Shown piece by piece: positions 62,201 through 64,000 of a DNA stretch of 64,000 nucleotides (position 1 is its first letter; every line of letters begins with the position of its first letter). Location of the stretch: NCBI RefSeq assembly GCF_003063505.1, contig NZ_NERW01000002.1, positions 1,054,001-1,118,000 on the forward strand, read 5' to 3'. This DNA comes from Limnohabitans sp. T6-20. GTDB taxonomy: Bacteria > Pseudomonadota > Gammaproteobacteria > Burkholderiales > Burkholderiaceae_C. Below the pieces are notes generated by a model. That model searched no databases. It saw nothing but the letters and a program-made list of their open reading frames with translations, and was not told the DNA's origin. The position numbers and the translations under genes were made by a program.

Positions 62201-64000
62201 TGTCGTCGTTGGTCACGCCGTTAGCTGTGATCGTGCCAGTCACTGGGCCCACATCATCGGTGCCGATCAAGCTGATCGAGCTTGGCGCAACGTTGTCCAC
62301 GTTGTAACGCCAGTCAAACGCGCCAGGTGTGGACTGCTGACCAAACGTGCCCGTGGTGTTTTCAACCTGCGCGATGTAGTTCACGCTGTCGCTGTTGCCC
62401 AAGCCTGAGTTGTCGGTCAACGTCCAAATGCTTTGGCCCGCCGCATTGGTTGTGACGGTGGCCGTGCCCACCTTGATCATCGCGTTGGTGCCGGTGAGCC
62501 ATGTGCCCTTGGCTGCATCCCATTTGAAGTACAGGTTGTCCTGCCCGCCGCTTTGATAACCAACACCACCCAAATTTCCCACCAAGGTGTTGCCAGCGTA
62601 GACCTCAAGTCCCCAGCCTGAGCCCTTATTGATCACCACCATGTTGCCGTCGTTCGGGGTTGTGGGCAAATACACAATGCCTGATCCGTAGTTGCCGTCA
62701 CCGTTGCTATAAAGCGTCAACGCATTGCCGCTCAAAATCTGGCCGCCAGCCAGTGTGCCAGCCTGCACCACCGTTGCAGTAGCCAAGTTGGGTGTGCGGT
62801 ACACGTTGACCACTTCGTTGGTGCCCAAGGCTGCGCCCTGTGTGGCTCCGCCCAAAGTACCCACCAGTGTGGGTGTGGTGTCGTTGCTGGTGCCGCCCGA
62901 CAACACGTTTGTGGCTGTGCCTGCGTTGTCTTCAATACGCGTGATACCCACGGTCAAATTGGACACCGGCACATAGGCGTAGCTGTGGCTGTAAGGCGCG
63001 CTGGCGTTGCCTGCGGTGTCCACCACCTTGGCTTGCAAGGTGCTGCTGCCCGACAGGGTCACGCCTGACAAGCTCCAAGTGCTGGTGCCCACCGCCGTTG
63101 TAGCGGCAGTCCAAGTCACGCCGTTGTCCAACGAGACCATGACTTTTTCGCCCGTGACCAAGTTGGCGCTCAAGGTGCCTGTGATGTTTTGTGCGGCTAC
63201 GCTGGTGATGAAGTCGGTGGTCGACGTGCCTGTGTCTGAACTCAATGCTGCGCTGTTGACCGTGGTCACGGGTGCGATGGTGTCTAAGGTAACCACGCGT
63301 GTGGCTTGGTTGTTGACGCCCTGGACAGACTCAGATGCGGTGATGGTGTTTGCACCTTCACTCAAAAGATTCCCGTAAATCGCATCCGCGCTGGCATGGA
63401 AACCCTGCCATCCGGAGTTGGTCAAGCCTGTCACAGGCGTGCTGCGATTCACCAAAACTGAGCTGTCTAACTGCGCTTTGGTAAGCGTGGACATGTCGGT
63501 TGCTGAGGTGTAGATCATCGCGCCGTTCATGTGCGCGTTGGTGTTTTCTGCGCCTACAAGCTTAATGTCGGATAACGAATAAGCGGCCCCCAAGTCAATC
63601 TGCACCCAAGCATCTTGACTCACACCAGTCGCCAAACCCATTTGGCTGCCCGATGTTTCTACATAGTGCCCTGCGGTGTAATACGAATTCATATCACGCA
63701 GTGAACCTGTCGTGAAAACACTGGCGTTGGAATAAGTCTGCGTCACGCCAGACCAAGTGGCCACGTTTTGCCCCGTTGTTTTTTCGTAAACCTCCATCTC
63801 ACCAATTGTCAAGATGCCTTTGAGGTCGTATTGCGGGTCGGTGCTGGCCAAGTTCATCAGGCTCTTGCGAACCATGATGTAGCGCACTTTGCTGCCGTCA
63901 TAGGACCAGTCACCATTGGCATTGGCTGTGACATTGACGTTCTGGCTGTTGATGTTCAGTGTGACCACTGCATTGGCATCTGCTTTGCCTGTAATCAGCA
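59286..64000 (-). CDS. Giant RTX/Ig-like repeat protein, N-terminus beyond the window (adhesin-like)
   Basis: At least 1570 residues, open to the right edge; the codons before GTG 63966-63968 continue the same domain, so the real start lies outside. Domains by position: an Ig-like fold interrupted by a discoidin-like (F5/8 type C) domain with DAWVQIDLGAAYSLSDIKLVG-type core (63430-63880), further Ig-like domains, another inserted module (62460-62760), an Ig-like domain (61995-62280), the VCBS block shared with the neighbouring gene (61411-61970), two cadherin-like domains, two RTX stretches (GNGGADQISAGDGNDKVVL near 60350-60430 and GNGGADQINAGAGNDVVIL near 59750-59830) and a tail ending NLFVDQSLIQTLL. 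The RTX repeats and tail indicate type I secretion. Confidence 0.82.
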   Translation of the reverse strand, partial: LITGKADANAVVTLNINSQNVNVTANANGDWSYDGSKVRYIMVRKSLMNLASTDPQYDLKGILTIGEMEVYEKTTGQNVATWSGVTQTYSNASVFTTGSLRDMNSYYTAGHYVETSGSQMGLATGVSQDAWVQIDLGAAYSLSDIKLVGAENTNAHMNGAMIYTSATDMSTLTKAQLDSSVLVNRSTPVTGLTNSGWQGFHASADAIYGNLLSEGANTITASESVQGVNNQATRVVTLDTIAPVTTVNSAALSSDTGTSTTDFITSVAAQNITGTLSANLVTGEKVMVSLDNGVTWTAATTAVGTSTWSLSGVTLSGSSTLQAKVVDTAGNASAPYSHSYAYVPVSNLTVGITRIEDNAGTATNVLSGGTSNDTTPTLVGTLGGATQGAALGTNEVVNVYRTPNLATATVVQAGTLAGGQILSGNALTLYSNGDGNYGSGIVYLPTTPNDGNMVVINKGSGWGLEVYAGNTLVGNLGGVGYQSGGQDNLYFKWDAAKGTWLTGTNAMIKVGTATVTTNAAGQSIWTLTDNSGLGNSDSVNYIAQVENTTGTFGQQSTPGAFDWRYNVDNVAPSSISLIGTDDVGPVTGTITANGVTNDDKPTFSGSTEANAVVSVYDGTTLLGTTTANGSGAWSFTPTTALATGTHSVTAKATDASGNTSTASTALAFTVDTGTPTAVADVKDSDEDTTPITGSVATNDTNKDGSESYAIVGSAAGTYGTLTMNANGTYSYARSVVLDAIQTTAVETFTYKVTDAAGNTTQSTLTINMAPVNDAAVIAGDLLKTVSETNAAQTVTGALTITDVDSTQSFNALTGVVGTYGSFSMTTAGAWTYVMSSAHDEFKADTAYTDSFTVTAADGTAKVVSVTINGTNDGPVLVSTDSTFSDFYENGGAVSAKKGSIQLSDVDSDNLQGATVSLVDWVTNGFVTGDVLTYTMPSGASITGNYNTSTGVLTFTGSATKAQYEQLLNSVMFNNAREDLIGGARKVYWTVTDSSGQQSSTSVYSNVSVNRLNDAPVLTDTVLSLTAVQPATSVVAPTGAMGVLVSTLVGGITDADGTTVIKGIAVTKVNQALGQLFFSADGGATWFTYSSLTTLSEQTALLLKADASTLVYFRPNVGVEGTIADAFTIRAWDTTDNRVTLNGNQVTFYPINATGGTTPYSAATDTVSLTVATTATTGFDGTTGVNVMTGTTGKDVMVGNGGADQISAGDGNDKVVLNASNVSALSAVNTAVVNGGAGVNTLKLSGADMLLDMTLSTVQSKVDNFSVVDITGSGNNTLKLNLLNGQTLSGALDNAVTANVDEAQMLVVHGDSGDAVILENAASWTVANSLTGTTLSSTYGVDYGFVLGTPTRKYSQYTKNGVTLFVDDATAVADIAGTTGADVLTGTATADVIYGNGGADQINAGAGNDVVILNVNSVNTLAASNTAVVNGGAGVNSLKISGLNNVLDLTNATVAAKIDNFTVIDLHQGSGNKVKINLQDVLDLSGATDNLATVGVDESKMLVVQGNGGSPTNHMQLADSANWSKVTNLGGTTMINTYGAEYGFEVGRSYTQYTNGLANLFVDQSLIQTLL
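61411..61970 (-). repeat. 560-bp block nearly identical to 54308-54867
   Basis: The counterpart of the block at 54308-54867 in the neighbouring giant gene, with no gaps. Both copies keep the reading frame and encode the same VCBS-type unit. Confidence 0.8.

Noticed and set aside
59286..63968. GTG at 63968 as the true start of the last giant gene
   Set aside because: The frame stays open to the window edge and the encoded residues upstream (GKADANA) belong to the same Ig-like domain, so the start is outside.

Overview
The window looks like the chromosome of a betaproteobacterium, most likely a Comamonadaceae member of the Limnohabitans/Rhodoferax type. This rests on gene order (rimP-nusA-infB-rbfA-truB, ratA-rnfH divergent from smpB, guaB-guaA, pepA-holC divergent from lptFG), on protein sequence character and on moderately high GC. 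The genus is an inference; no rRNA or other taxonomic marker is present.

Layout. 1-2432 (minus): ldcA (cut by the left edge), a gene fusing tRNA adenosine deaminase TadA to a haloalkane-dehalogenase-like hydrolase, and a PaiB-like gene. 2433-4037: an AT-rich accessory patch with two small unrecognised genes. It is flanked by a partial copy of the 3' end of guaA, so it looks like the remnant of an island that integrated at guaA. 4038-9009 (minus): guaA, guaB, an RlmI-like methyltransferase, rnfH and ratA, with smpB divergent. A REP-like palindromic element lies between smpB and the next gene. 9695-20030 (minus): a long translation-centred operon read as rimP-nusA-infB-rbfA-truB-typA-EamA transporter-3-hydroxyisobutyryl-CoA hydrolase, with a terminator-like hairpin in its leader. 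20146-25717 (minus): a yejABEF-type peptide importer, divergent from fabI. 26571-26953: an intergenic stretch with three long inverted repeats. 26954-31589: an arginine/lysine/ornithine decarboxylase, tRNA-Ser(GGA), a branched-chain amino-acid binding lipoprotein, a small protein and holC. 31600-37887: pepA, divergent from lptF-lptG-cbiX, then a CysB-type regulator and a methionine-type aminotransferase.

37938-64000 (minus) is the accessory highlight: three consecutive genes for giant repeat proteins of 2213 aa, 4803 aa and more than 1570 aa (the last runs off the right edge). They carry VCBS repeats, putative-Ig and cadherin-like domains, RTX-like calcium-binding repeats, EF-hand-like domains and FG-GAP repeats. 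None of the two visible N-termini has a signal peptide. All three end in a related 13-residue tail, which fits type I secretion as adhesins or biofilm-matrix proteins. FG-GAP repeats occur in exact sets of seven, three times, each set followed by the same RTX block. One gene appears to be a fusion of two paralogues, and a REP-like palindrome sits in frame inside it. No secretion-system genes are visible here.

Most of the window is core metabolism and translation. The parts worth attention are the guaA island scar, the TadA-dehalogenase fusion, the palindromic elements and the giant-protein cluster.
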